A stretch of 64,000 nt of DNA from Candidatus Binatia bacterium. GTDB taxonomy: Bacteria > Desulfobacterota > Binatia > HRBIN30. Positions 1-7,408 of this stretch are shown in pieces; the stretch's first letter is position 1, and each line of letters starts with the position of its first letter. The DNA lies in assembly GCA_026004215.1 (NCBI GenBank), contig BPIR01000001.1, forward strand, positions 1,144,566-1,208,565, in the 5' to 3' direction. Position numbers and translations under genes: made by a program. A model generated the notes under the pieces. It was not told where the DNA came from, did not search any database, and worked only from the letters and a program-made list of their open reading frames with translations.

Positions 1-1024
1 CGTCTTTACCTTGCTGGGCGGGCGCGGAGTGGTTTTGGACCAAGCAGTGGCATTTGCTCGGGTGTTGTTCGGTGGGGCTGCAATCTCCTTCGCGGCTGCC
101 ATTCTCGACAACATCCTGCGCGCTGCGGGGGACAGTCGCACCCCGGCAGCGTGGGCCACTGCTTCGTTGGTCTTGCAATTGTTTCTCACCCCAGCGTTCA
201 TGTTCTGGCTCGATTGGGGCCTCCTGGGAGCCGCTTTCGCAACATTGGCGGCGCAACTTTTCACCGTACTGCCGCGGCTGTACACGCTGACATTGCGGCA
301 AGGCCGCCTGGGCTTGCGCCTGCAATTCTCGGGAGGGGGATACGAGTCGGCCGTAGAAATCTTGCGAGTGGCTACCCCGTCTGCACTGTCCACGTTCTCG
401 AACTACGTGGGTTTGCTGGTACTCACCGGCGTCGTGGCTCGGTTTGGTGACCGATATCTGGCAGCGTATGGCCTGGGAACCCGACTCGACTTCGTTCTCC
501 TCTCGCTCAACTATGGCTTCGCTGTCGCCGTGCTCACCCTCGTGGGTATGGCTGTGGGTGCCTCGGAGCTTCAGCGAGCTCAAAGGTACGTCCTGCATGC
601 AGGGCTCCTGACCGGCACCACATTAGGGCTGCTCGCTGTTCTGCTCACCCTCTACCCGAATTTGTGGCTCGCTCGCTTTACGCGTGACCCAGAAGTTCTC
701 GCCGTGGGCCGGGACTACCTGCACTGGGTCGCACCGACTTACCCATTTGTCGGATGGAGCATGCTCTGTGGATTTGCCTTCCAAGCGACGGGAAGAGCTT
801 CGCTCCCGATGTTCTGGACGCTGGCTCGTGTGAGCCTGGTCGTCGCCGCGGCTCTGGTGTGCGTACGCGTGCTGAACCTCCCCGCTTGGACAATCTTTGC
901 CTGCGTGGCGGCGGGCAATGTGTCGTCAGCCATTGTTTTGGGCTGGCTACTGATGCGCAACCTAGAGCCATTGCGACGCCCAGCGGCACACGTGGGGCAC
1001 TCCTTCTCCAGCAACCCGCCATGA
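1..1024 (+). CDS. MATE-family efflux transporter, 5' end outside window
   Basis: This is a cytoplasmic-membrane multidrug/toxin-extrusion type transporter, a family that exchanges organic substrates for H+ or Na+. The frame (codons from base 2) is open to the left edge, so the N terminus lies outside. About 337 residues remain of a usual ~450, meaning roughly the first two or three helices are missing. What is visible is a series of hydrophobic segments separated by short basic loops, including a loop reading ILRAAGDSRTP that matches the family's typical LRAxGdxxtP loop. A polar tail ends the protein. It is convergent with the acetyltransferase that ends at 1035. The substrate cannot be inferred. 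Confidence 0.85.
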   Translation, partial: VFTLLGGRGVVLDQAVAFARVLFGGAAISFAAAILDNILRAAGDSRTPAAWATASLVLQLFLTPAFMFWLDWGLLGAAFATLAAQLFTVLPRLYTLTLRQGRLGLRLQFSGGGYESAVEILRVATPSALSTFSNYVGLLVLTGVVARFGDRYLAAYGLGTRLDFVLLSLNYGFAVAVLTLVGMAVGASELQRAQRYVLHAGLLTGTTLGLLAVLLTLYPNLWLARFTRDPEVLAVGRDYLHWVAPTYPFVGWSMLCGFAFQATGRASLPMFWTLARVSLVVAAALVCVRVLNLPAWTIFACVAAGNVSSAIVLGWLLMRNLEPLRRPAAHVGHSFSSNPP

Positions 1025-1034
1025 GAGCTGTCGA

Positions 1035-1625
1035 TCACCCGCCCGCCCTGGTCCACCGAATGTTCTCCCGCCAAAAGAGGTGTATCGGGTGGCGAGCCCA
1101 CTCCACGTTCGTCAACGAATATTCCAGATCGGAACGAATTCCCGCTCCCACGCTGCGCACCGCCGCCATTGGTTGCTGGCGCATACCCAGCTTTTCCAAG
1201 GTTCTTGCAGAGCGGCGATTTCTCGGGGAGCAACGAGCGGACACCCGCCGCAAGCCCTCGATCCGAAACGCATAAAACAGCAGCATCGCGCCCGCTTCGA
1301 GGTTGTAGCCTTGCCCCCAAAACGGGCGAGCTAAAACATACCCGATGTCCCCGAGCGCTTGCGCGCGACTCGTCACGCGCAGCTCTACAGTGCCGATCAC
1401 GCGGTCGGCCCCAAGCAGTTCGACGGCGAACGTGATGCCGTGCCAATGCACTGACCGGCTTTGCTCTATGAAAGCGATACTGTCCGACAGCGCCTGATGG
1501 GTTTTCCACTCAAGGAACTCCGTGACGCACGGGTCGCTCGCGTAAGCGAAGACATCGGCCGCATCGGCCAACATCAGCGGACGCAAGCGCAGACGTTGCC
1601 CGAACAACTGCCAGCGCGGCTGCAT
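1035..1625 (-). CDS. GNAT-family N-acetyltransferase (RimJ/RimL-like)
   Basis: A 196-residue cytoplasmic acetyltransferase of the RimJ/RimL branch of GNAT, which transfers acetyl from acetyl-CoA to a protein N-terminal or small-molecule amine. The N terminus has the usual LRLRPL strand. The acetyl-CoA loop is visible in the middle as FWGQGYNLEAG, and it is followed by the family's RRVSARCSPRNRRSARTLEKLGM helix region, where neighbouring residues mark the end of the fold. The ATG at 1625 lies 9 bases after the asd stop codon, so the two genes are probably co-transcribed. RimJ-type genes are often annotated only by fold; the substrate is unknown. Confidence 0.85.
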   Translation of the reverse strand: MQPRWQLFGQRLRLRPLMLADAADVFAYASDPCVTEFLEWKTHQALSDSIAFIEQSRSVHWHGITFAVELLGADRVIGTVELRVTSRAQALGDIGYVLARPFWGQGYNLEAGAMLLFYAFRIEGLRRVSARCSPRNRRSARTLEKLGMRQQPMAAVRSVGAGIRSDLEYSLTNVEWARHPIHLFWRENIRWTRAGG

Positions 1626-1634
1626 TGCCAGCGC

Positions 1635-2717
1635 CTAGATGTATTTCTCCATCGCCAGGTACTCAGCAACCAAAACCGCACCCTTTGCTGCCCCCATCTT
1701 GGTGTTATGGGAAAGGAGGATGTAACGCCATCCGTTCGGAAAAGCGGAGTCCTCCCGGATGCGGCCCACGTGCGTCGTCATGCCGCCGTCGGCGTCACGG
1801 TCCAGTCGCGGCTGCGGCCGGAACGGATCTTCGTGCACCGTGATCATTTTTTTCGGGGCCGAAGGCAACCCCAAATTCACAAAGTCTCGGCCAAACTCGC
1901 GCCAGCACTCGGTCACCTCCGCTAAGTTCGCCCGAGAACCAAGCCCCACCACCACAGCCTCCGTGTGGCCCTCGAGGACCGCGGCGCGCGTGCACGTAGC
2001 GCTCACAGGAAACACTGCAGGCGCGATCCCCCCTTCCCCCAACCGGCCGAGAATCTTTCCCGTCTCGCGAGCCACCTTCTCTTCCTCGCCGGCAATGAAT
2101 GGGATGATATTGTCCACGATGTCCAAGCCGAGCACACCTGGGGAACGCCCGGCACCAGATATTCCTTGCATGGAGGTCATCACCACCCGTTCCAGGCCGA
2201 AGCGATCGAAAAGAGGTTTGAGCGTAATGACCAGGCCCGTGGTAGTGCAGTTCGGCAGAGGCGTGATGAATCCGTCCCACCCACGGCGCTTCCGCTGGAC
2301 TTCCAAAAGCCGGGCGTGTTCCAAGTTCACGCCGGGAACAAGAATGGGTACATCCTCTTCGTACCGGAAGGCAGAGGCGTTGCTAATGACCGGTGTCGTT
2401 CGCGCAAACCTCGGCTCCAGTTCGCGGGCAACGTCGGACTCGACGCAACTCAGTACGAAATCGATTCCGCGAAGATCGAGCGACGCCGCATCGTGCACGG
2501 GCATGCGCAGCACCCCATCATCGGGCTCCTCGGTGCACCACCAGCGACGGGCGCCCGTTTTTTCGTCCCGCAGAGCATCGGCGTAGGTCTTGCCGGCTGA
2601 TCGTTCGGAGGCCGCAAGCACGGCAATTTCAAACCAAGGATGACCTTGCAGCGCCACCACGGCCTGCTGTCCCGCAATACCGGTGGCTCCCACAATGGCG
2701 ACTCGTTTTTTCATCAT
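1635..2717 (-). CDS. asd: aspartate-semialdehyde dehydrogenase, archaeal/yeast type
   Basis: Reduces L-aspartyl-4-phosphate to aspartate semialdehyde with NADPH, the branch point to lysine/diaminopimelate, threonine and methionine. The 360-residue protein starts with a Rossmann motif (VAIVGATGIAGQQ). The catalytic cysteine lies in PLPNCTTTGL, and the C terminus has the GAAKGAVLVAEY segment typical of the archaeal/yeast-type subgroup rather than the E. coli type. Two ATGs (2717 and 2714) are possible; GAGGT just upstream supports either. The same subgroup contains archaeal malonyl/succinyl-CoA reductases, so that activity is an alternative. No other lysine or threonine pathway gene is nearby. 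A good sigma70-like promoter lies upstream. Confidence 0.88.
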   Translation of the reverse strand: MMKKRVAIVGATGIAGQQAVVALQGHPWFEIAVLAASERSAGKTYADALRDEKTGARRWWCTEEPDDGVLRMPVHDAASLDLRGIDFVLSCVESDVARELEPRFARTTPVISNASAFRYEEDVPILVPGVNLEHARLLEVQRKRRGWDGFITPLPNCTTTGLVITLKPLFDRFGLERVVMTSMQGISGAGRSPGVLGLDIVDNIIPFIAGEEEKVARETGKILGRLGEGGIAPAVFPVSATCTRAAVLEGHTEAVVVGLGSRANLAEVTECWREFGRDFVNLGLPSAPKKMITVHEDPFRPQPRLDRDADGGMTTHVGRIREDSAFPNGWRYILLSHNTKMGAAKGAVLVAEYLAMEKYI

Positions 2718-2736
2718 GCAACCTCGTTAGTGTGCC

Positions 2737-2766
2737 GTATTAGGCAACGTGCCCAAACTCGGTCAA
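2737..2766 (-). promoter_or_regulatory. candidate sigma70-type promoter for asd
   Basis: On the minus strand, TTGACC (2766-2761) and TAATAC (2742-2737) are separated by 18 bases and sit about 20 bases before the asd start. The -35 box matches the consensus at five of six positions; the -10 box is weaker. This is sequence inspection only. Confidence 0.4.
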
Positions 2767-2777
2767 TTGCCTTCGCG

Positions 2778-2806
2778 TTGTTCGTCTCCTCTAGCTTCAC
2801 TAGCAT
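2778..2806 (+). promoter_or_regulatory. candidate promoter giving a very short leader for the ABC operon
   Basis: TTGTTC (2778-2783) and TAGCAT (2801-2806) have a 17-base spacer. Transcription would begin at about 2812-2814, almost on the ATG at 2816. No Shine-Dalgarno sequence is visible before that ATG, which fits a leaderless or near-leaderless message. Both boxes are weak matches. Confidence 0.25.
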
Positions 2807-2815
2807 GAGCAAACC

Positions 2816-3778
2816 ATGATCGAGGCGCACCGGCTCAGCAAGCGATTTGGTTCTTTCACGGCAATCCAAGACGTATCGTTCCGCGTGGAGCAGGGCGAGA
2901 TTGTGGGTTTTCTCGGCCCCAATGGAGCCGGCAAAAGTACAACCATGCGCATCCTCGGCGGCGTGTTTCCCCCAACGAGCGGGCACGCCCGCATTGCGGG
3001 GTACGACGTCGTGCAAGACTCGCTGCGGGCCCGCCAAGCCATTGGCTACTTTCCGGAACGCGTGGCGTTATACACGGACCTCACGGTGCGCGAGTATTTG
3101 GCCTACGTCGCCGCAATGAAGCACGTGCCGCCCCGGGAACAGGGCAGCGAGATCGGTCGTGTCATGGACCGTTGCGGCATTGCGCACATGGCGCACCGCC
3201 TCATTGGCACGCTCTCGAAAGGTTACCGGCAACGCGTCGGCATCGCCCAAGCGCTGCTCGGGCAGCCCAAGGTTTTGATCCTCGACGAGCCCACCGCCGG
3301 GCTGGACCCCGAGCAGGTCACTGAAGTGCGTAAACTCATTCGAGAGCTCAAGGGGCACAGTACGGTCATCTTGTCCACCCACATCTTGCCTGAAGTAGAG
3401 GCCACGTGCGATCGAGTTTTGATCATCAATCGCGGCCGGCTCCTGGCCGGGGACACACCGAGCAACCTCAACCGGCGGCTGCGCCAACTGTCGCAGATTC
3501 ATCTCGAGGTTCAGGCCCCGCGCGCGGACCTCGAGCAAGTTCTCCAAGAAATTCCGGGAGTTATCAGCGTCGAGGTCACCCACAGCGACGGAGCCGTGAT
3601 CGCTTTGCGACTCGGTACTGACCCCGCCCAGGACTTACGCGCCGTCATTGCCCAGCGAATCATCCAGCACGGCTGGGCCTTGCTCGAGCTTCGCCCCATC
3701 CAACTCACCCTGGAGGAGATTTTTCTCCGGATGGTGCATGAGCCACCAGAATTCCGCCAACAGGAGGCAGTACAGTGA
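2816..3778 (+). CDS. ABC transporter ATP-binding protein, GldA-like
   Basis: ATPase subunit of an ABC-2 type system of the GldA/NatA kind, 320 residues. The Walker A motif GPNGAGKST is at residues 34-42, the signature LSKGYRQ at about 133-139, and Walker B with the catalytic glutamate (VLILDEPT) at about 153-160; the switch histidine follows in STHILPE. A ~90-residue C-terminal extension is common in this subgroup. The next two genes overlap by 4 bases each and encode the GldF-like permease and GldG-like protein, so this subunit should power their complex at the inner membrane. In Bacteroidetes the Gld genes serve gliding; similar operons occur widely in non-gliding bacteria with unknown substrates. 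Confidence 0.92.
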   Translation: MIEAHRLSKRFGSFTAIQDVSFRVEQGEIVGFLGPNGAGKSTTMRILGGVFPPTSGHARIAGYDVVQDSLRARQAIGYFPERVALYTDLTVREYLAYVAAMKHVPPREQGSEIGRVMDRCGIAHMAHRLIGTLSKGYRQRVGIAQALLGQPKVLILDEPTAGLDPEQVTEVRKLIRELKGHSTVILSTHILPEVEATCDRVLIINRGRLLAGDTPSNLNRRLRQLSQIHLEVQAPRADLEQVLQEIPGVISVEVTHSDGAVIALRLGTDPAQDLRAVIAQRIIQHGWALLELRPIQLTLEEIFLRMVHEPPEFRQQEAVQ

Positions 3779-4527
3779 GCGCGATCTTTACGATCTGCAA
3801 GCGGGAACTGCGGTCGTACTTCGGATCATATATCGCATACGTTCTGAGCGCGGTTTTTCTCTTGCTGACCGGAGGGTTCTTCTACAGTTGGCTTCGGTAT
3901 TTCATTTTGTTTGGCGGGTACGTGCTACCCAGCGGCCTGTGGCAACAAGTGTTCCTCGACATGCGTTACTGCGCCATGATCGTGCTGCCGCTGGTGACCA
4001 TGAGACTGTTTGCGGAGGAGAAAAAGCTCGGCACGATCGAGCTGCTATGGACGTATCCGGTGCGGGACGTGGAAATCGTCCTCGGAAAGTTTCTCGCAGC
4101 CTGGCTCTTTTACTTATTCATGCTTGTACCCACTGTGGTTGGACCACTTGTGTTTTACCAGTTTTACCCGTTTGACTTCGGGCCGTTCGTGACCGGGTAC
4201 GTAGGGGTGCTGCTGCTCGGCACGGCATTCATTGCTTGCGGTATGTTCGTCTCCTCCCTGACGGAGAACCAAGTCGTGAGCGCCATGGGAACGTACGGGA
4301 TTCTCATCACATTCTGGTATCTCACGTGGAACGAGTCGGTCGCCAGCGTAGCGGTGATTGAAGCCCTTTTGAAAATATCCCTCTTCGACCGCTTCCTGAA
4401 CTTTGCCCGGGGGGTGGTAGACACGCAGGATATTGTGTTTTTTGTCCTGTTCGTTCTCTATTTCCTTTTCCTGACCTTAGCCTCTTTGGATGCACGGAAG
4501 TGGCGAGGAGTAGGGGCCGCGGCGTGA
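3775..4527 (+). CDS. ABC-2 type permease, GldF-like
   Basis: A 250-residue integral membrane protein with about six hydrophobic segments and the ABC-2 loop containing RLFAEEKKLGTIELLWTYP, the coupling region that contacts the ATPase. It begins at GTG 3775 inside a GTGA overlap with the ATPase stop codon, and a strong AGGAGG is at 3762-3767, so the start is secure. It is the permease of the GldA/F/G-like system and acts in the cytoplasmic membrane. The length is normal for GldF-type permeases. The substrate cannot be inferred from the sequence. Confidence 0.9.
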   Translation: MSAIFTICKRELRSYFGSYIAYVLSAVFLLLTGGFFYSWLRYFILFGGYVLPSGLWQQVFLDMRYCAMIVLPLVTMRLFAEEKKLGTIELLWTYPVRDVEIVLGKFLAAWLFYLFMLVPTVVGPLVFYQFYPFDFGPFVTGYVGVLLLGTAFIACGMFVSSLTENQVVSAMGTYGILITFWYLTWNESVASVAVIEALLKISLFDRFLNFARGVVDTQDIVFFVLFVLYFLFLTLASLDARKWRGVGAAA

Positions 4528-5918
4528 CCATCAAGGGTAACCAAAGCATTATCCACGTCGCTCAACTCACGGCGCAAATTGTCATTGTCAGCACGCTCTT
4601 CACCTTTGTGCTGTTGCTCGCCGAGCGCCATAATTGGCGCTTCGACTTCAGCCCCACGCAACAATTCCATCTGTCGGACGCAGCGAAAAAAGTGGCCCAA
4701 AGTTTGGACACCGACGTGGAGATCGTCGCTTTCTACACGCCGGACGAGCCCGGACAACGACGCGCTTTGTTGGACACTCTGGAACTGTTCGCGAAAGCCA
4801 CACCACGCATTCGCTATCAGCTCGTGGATCTCAACCGCTCCCCGGCCATGGCCCAGAAGTACGGAGTGAACAATGCCGGCTCCGGCGTGATCGTGCTCAA
4901 TGAGCGCGTCCAACATGTGCAGTTCATAGACGAGGAGGGAATCACCAGCGCGTTGATTCGTATCACCCGGCAAGGCGAGCGCGCGGTGTGCTTCGTCACC
5001 GGCCACGGGGAACACTCTCCATTCGACACCGATGAGCGGCGCGGTTACAACGAGGTCGCGAAAGCGCTGGAGAGGGAAGGATTTTCCATTCGCGAGCTTC
5101 CACTGGTTCCCCCCGAGGGAGTTCCGAACGACTGCCGCGTCGTCGTCATGGCAGGTCCGACCCGAGACTTTTTGCCCGGCGAAGCGGAGAGCCTCGATCG
5201 TTACCTGCGTGGCGGCGGCCAGATGCTCCTTCTCATCGATCCAGGTGCGCCCCCTAGCGTTCTCACCTTCCTCGAACGTTACGGTGCAAAAGCAGGCAAC
5301 GACGTTGTACTCGATGAACGGAATCGCCTCCTGGGTACCGATGCATCCATGTTAAACGTACCGGCGTTCAACAAAAACATTTTCCGTACAGAACTCGATA
5401 CCGCGGTTTTCCCGGTGGCGCGAACCATCTTGCCGACAGAAGAAGGTGACCGTTCTGGGCGAGTCAAAGTGCTCGCCTTGAGTAGCCCGGATAGCTGGGC
5501 CTATGTCGAGGGAGGGAAACTCCCGGACCGCAACGTTCGTTTCCGGCGCGACAAGGACCAACCGGGCCCGCTGCCCGTTGGCGTCTACATCGAGCTTCCG
5601 ATGCAAGGACAGGCTACGGAATTGCAGGACCACGGCCGCCTCATCGTGTTTGGCGATTCGGACTTTGCCACCAACCTCGCGCTGAACTGGCGCGGGAACA
5701 AAGACGTCTTTCTCAACAGCGTGGCCTTGCTGGCGGAGGATCCCACTTTAATCGCCGTTCGCCGCAAAGGCCTCCCTCGAGGCTCGATTTCACCGATTTA
5801 CCTCACCGAGTCGCAAGACAGAGTGGTTTTTTGGCTCGCCGTCGTTGCGGTCCCGTCAGTTGTGGCGCTGGCCGGAATCGCCGTGGCGGCAGTACGGCGT
5901 CGCCGAGGGAGCAGATAG
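4524..5918 (+). CDS. GldG-like ABC system auxiliary protein
   Basis: Partner of GldF in Gld-type ABC systems. It is anchored by an N-terminal helix (hydrophobic run in QIVIVSTLFTFVLLL) and a C-terminal helix just before the RRRRGSR tail, with a large periplasmic domain between them (GldG/IFT52-like). The start is taken as GTG 4524, which overlaps the permease stop as GTGA with AGGAG about 13 bases upstream; a GTG at 4500 is also in frame. About 464 residues, normal for the family. Such proteins carry motifs like VTGHGEHSPF and an MAGPTRDFLPGE segment, seen here. Function in transport is unproved. Confidence 0.85.
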   Translation: MTIKGNQSIIHVAQLTAQIVIVSTLFTFVLLLAERHNWRFDFSPTQQFHLSDAAKKVAQSLDTDVEIVAFYTPDEPGQRRALLDTLELFAKATPRIRYQLVDLNRSPAMAQKYGVNNAGSGVIVLNERVQHVQFIDEEGITSALIRITRQGERAVCFVTGHGEHSPFDTDERRGYNEVAKALEREGFSIRELPLVPPEGVPNDCRVVVMAGPTRDFLPGEAESLDRYLRGGGQMLLLIDPGAPPSVLTFLERYGAKAGNDVVLDERNRLLGTDASMLNVPAFNKNIFRTELDTAVFPVARTILPTEEGDRSGRVKVLALSSPDSWAYVEGGKLPDRNVRFRRDKDQPGPLPVGVYIELPMQGQATELQDHGRLIVFGDSDFATNLALNWRGNKDVFLNSVALLAEDPTLIAVRRKGLPRGSISPIYLTESQDRVVFWLAVVAVPSVVALAGIAVAAVRRRRGSR

Positions 5919-5920
5919 GC

Positions 5921-6478
5921 ATGGGCTGGCGCTTCACACTCGTCAGTGCTGCTCTGCTGGCCGCAGTCGTTGCCATATATTACCTGGACACCACCCCCCC
6001 GCCACCACCGCGACGGGTCGGTTTGCCGTCCGCACGAACTCCCCTGCCGCCAGCTCCGTCCGGGACACCGCTGGTGACACAAGATGCCAAGACAATTGAA
6101 CGGATGCACCTCGCTTTGGACGGGGTGGAACGGGTCACAGAGCGGACCAACGGCGGCTGGACCGGAACGGATCGGCCTGAGTTGATCGAGGAGTTCGCCC
6201 GAGATTTGACTCGCCTGGGTCCGCTGGAAAAGATCGAACTTCACGGGCAGTCCGTAAGCCAGTACGGCCTTCAACCCCCCCGCGGGCGCATCGAACTTCA
6301 CCTGAAGGGACGAGCCGAGCCGATCGTATACGAGGTGGGCAATTTAAACCCCCCTGGCACGGCTCTTTACGTGCGAAGGCCAGGAGAGTCCGAGGTCCTC
6401 CTCGTGGGGTCGCTGATCCATTGGGAACTCCAGAGGAACATCCGGTTATTGAGCGGGACACCCGTGGCCCGAGAGTAG
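5921..6478 (+). CDS. short DUF4340-like membrane-anchored protein of the Gld-type operon
   Basis: A 185-residue protein starting at ATG 5921, two bases after the GldG-like stop codon. It has an N-terminal hydrophobic anchor (FTLVSAALLAAVVAIYYL), a proline-rich linker, and a domain with the pattern of DUF4340, a family commonly found as the last gene of GldA/F/G-like operons. Usual DUF4340 proteins are about 300-450 residues, so this one has one domain copy or is shortened at the C terminus; the frame itself is clean. A periplasmic location is inferred. Assignment rests on operon position and a modest motif resemblance. Confidence 0.7.
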   Translation: MGWRFTLVSAALLAAVVAIYYLDTTPPPPPRRVGLPSARTPLPPAPSGTPLVTQDAKTIERMHLALDGVERVTERTNGGWTGTDRPELIEEFARDLTRLGPLEKIELHGQSVSQYGLQPPRGRIELHLKGRAEPIVYEVGNLNPPGTALYVRRPGESEVLLVGSLIHWELQRNIRLLSGTPVARE

Positions 6479-6573
6479 AAAGGTAGTGCGGGCCACCACC
6501 GACGACGGATGGGATTTTTGGGGTTGCAATGGCGACCTTAAAACTCCATAATTCGAGATCGTTGGAGTGGCCG

Positions 6574-6843
6574 ATGACAGCCAAGAAAAAGCTCGATCTC
6601 AAAGCGTTAAAGAAAGTTTACATCGAAGTCGGGGGTAAACGGGTCCCAGCATGGGAACCCAAGGACCCGGCACTGCGGAGTCTCGGACGCTGGACGGATC
6701 CGGAGGCGCTGCTCCGGCGTATGTATGAACAGGAGCATCCCGAGGACGCGTTGGAGTTCCTGGGGCCAGGGCGCCAGTGGCAAACAACGTGGAAGGGCCG
6801 GTTCAACCCAGCACTCAAGCAGAAAAATCGGCGTGCCGCATAA
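6574..6843 (+). CDS. small conserved-looking protein of unknown function
   Basis: An 89-residue basic protein, not recognised. It is lysine-rich at the N terminus (TAKKKLDLKALKK) and has a WEPKDPALRSLGRW segment and a polar C terminus ending KNRRAA. No signal peptide or membrane helix is seen, so it is likely cytoplasmic. The start at ATG 6574 is preferred because GGAG lies 8 bases upstream; an ATG at 6529 is in frame but has no clear ribosome site. It is 95 bases downstream of the ABC operon on the same strand, so it may be in that transcript. Confidence 0.55.
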   Translation: MTAKKKLDLKALKKVYIEVGGKRVPAWEPKDPALRSLGRWTDPEALLRRMYEQEHPEDALEFLGPGRQWQTTWKGRFNPALKQKNRRAA

Positions 6844-6942
6844 AATGCACCTGTTTTAGCCGTAGCGCACCTTTCCCGGGGACCCGCTCGCTGGACGTAC
6901 GAAAACTGCGCTCTACCAGCCGTTCAACAACGTAAGGGTCGC

Positions 6943-7386
6943 TCAGCTCCCTTGCGCCAGCCTTTTGATCAAGTCGCTCGCCAATTTGCCGTCGAACTGG
7001 CCAGCAAACCGTTCCCGAAGCTTGGACATGATCGGCCCGATCTGGTAGCTGCCGATTTCCTGCACGATCGCGCGAATGGCATTTTCCAGTTCTTCCGCCG
7101 AGAGTTGCCGAGGCAAGTAAGATTCCAGAATCGCTCGCTCTTGCTCATTTTTCTCGATTAAGTCCGGGCGATTCGCCTGGCGTGCAAACTCAGCAGCTTC
7201 AGCCCGCTTGTTGGCCTCCTTACGAATCAGTTGGATGATGTCCGGCTCATCCAAAGTCGCCACCATCTTTTCGACCTTCAGGTTTTTGATGGCCGTGATG
7301 ACGTCCCGCAACGCCGAGAGTTTGGCTTTGTTCCCCGCCTTCATCGCGGCTTGCAAATCAGCCTGCAGTTGAGTCTCGGTAGGCAT
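6943..7386 (-). CDS. yqeY: GatB/YqeY domain protein
   Basis: A 147-residue, all-helical YqeY-type protein related to the tail domain of the amidotransferase subunit GatB; a tRNA-binding or amidation-related role is suspected for the family. It starts MPTETQLQADLQAAMKAGNK and has the typical LSALRDVITAIKN helix, ESYLPRQLSAEEL and a G-rich C-terminal segment. The ATG at 7386 has GGAGGA ten bases upstream, which excludes the in-frame extension into the neighbouring gene. It lies 22 bases after the FG-GAP gene on the same strand, so the two may share a message. Confidence 0.9.
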   Translation of the reverse strand: MPTETQLQADLQAAMKAGNKAKLSALRDVITAIKNLKVEKMVATLDEPDIIQLIRKEANKRAEAAEFARQANRPDLIEKNEQERAILESYLPRQLSAEELENAIRAIVQEIGSYQIGPIMSKLRERFAGQFDGKLASDLIKRLAQGS

Positions 7387-7408
7387 AGCGCTTTCCTCCC
7401 ACCCAGGA

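Noticed and set aside
739..1509. A 256-codon minus-strand frame across the MATE/acetyltransferase junction.
   Set aside because: It overlaps two better-supported genes and has no recognisable motif.
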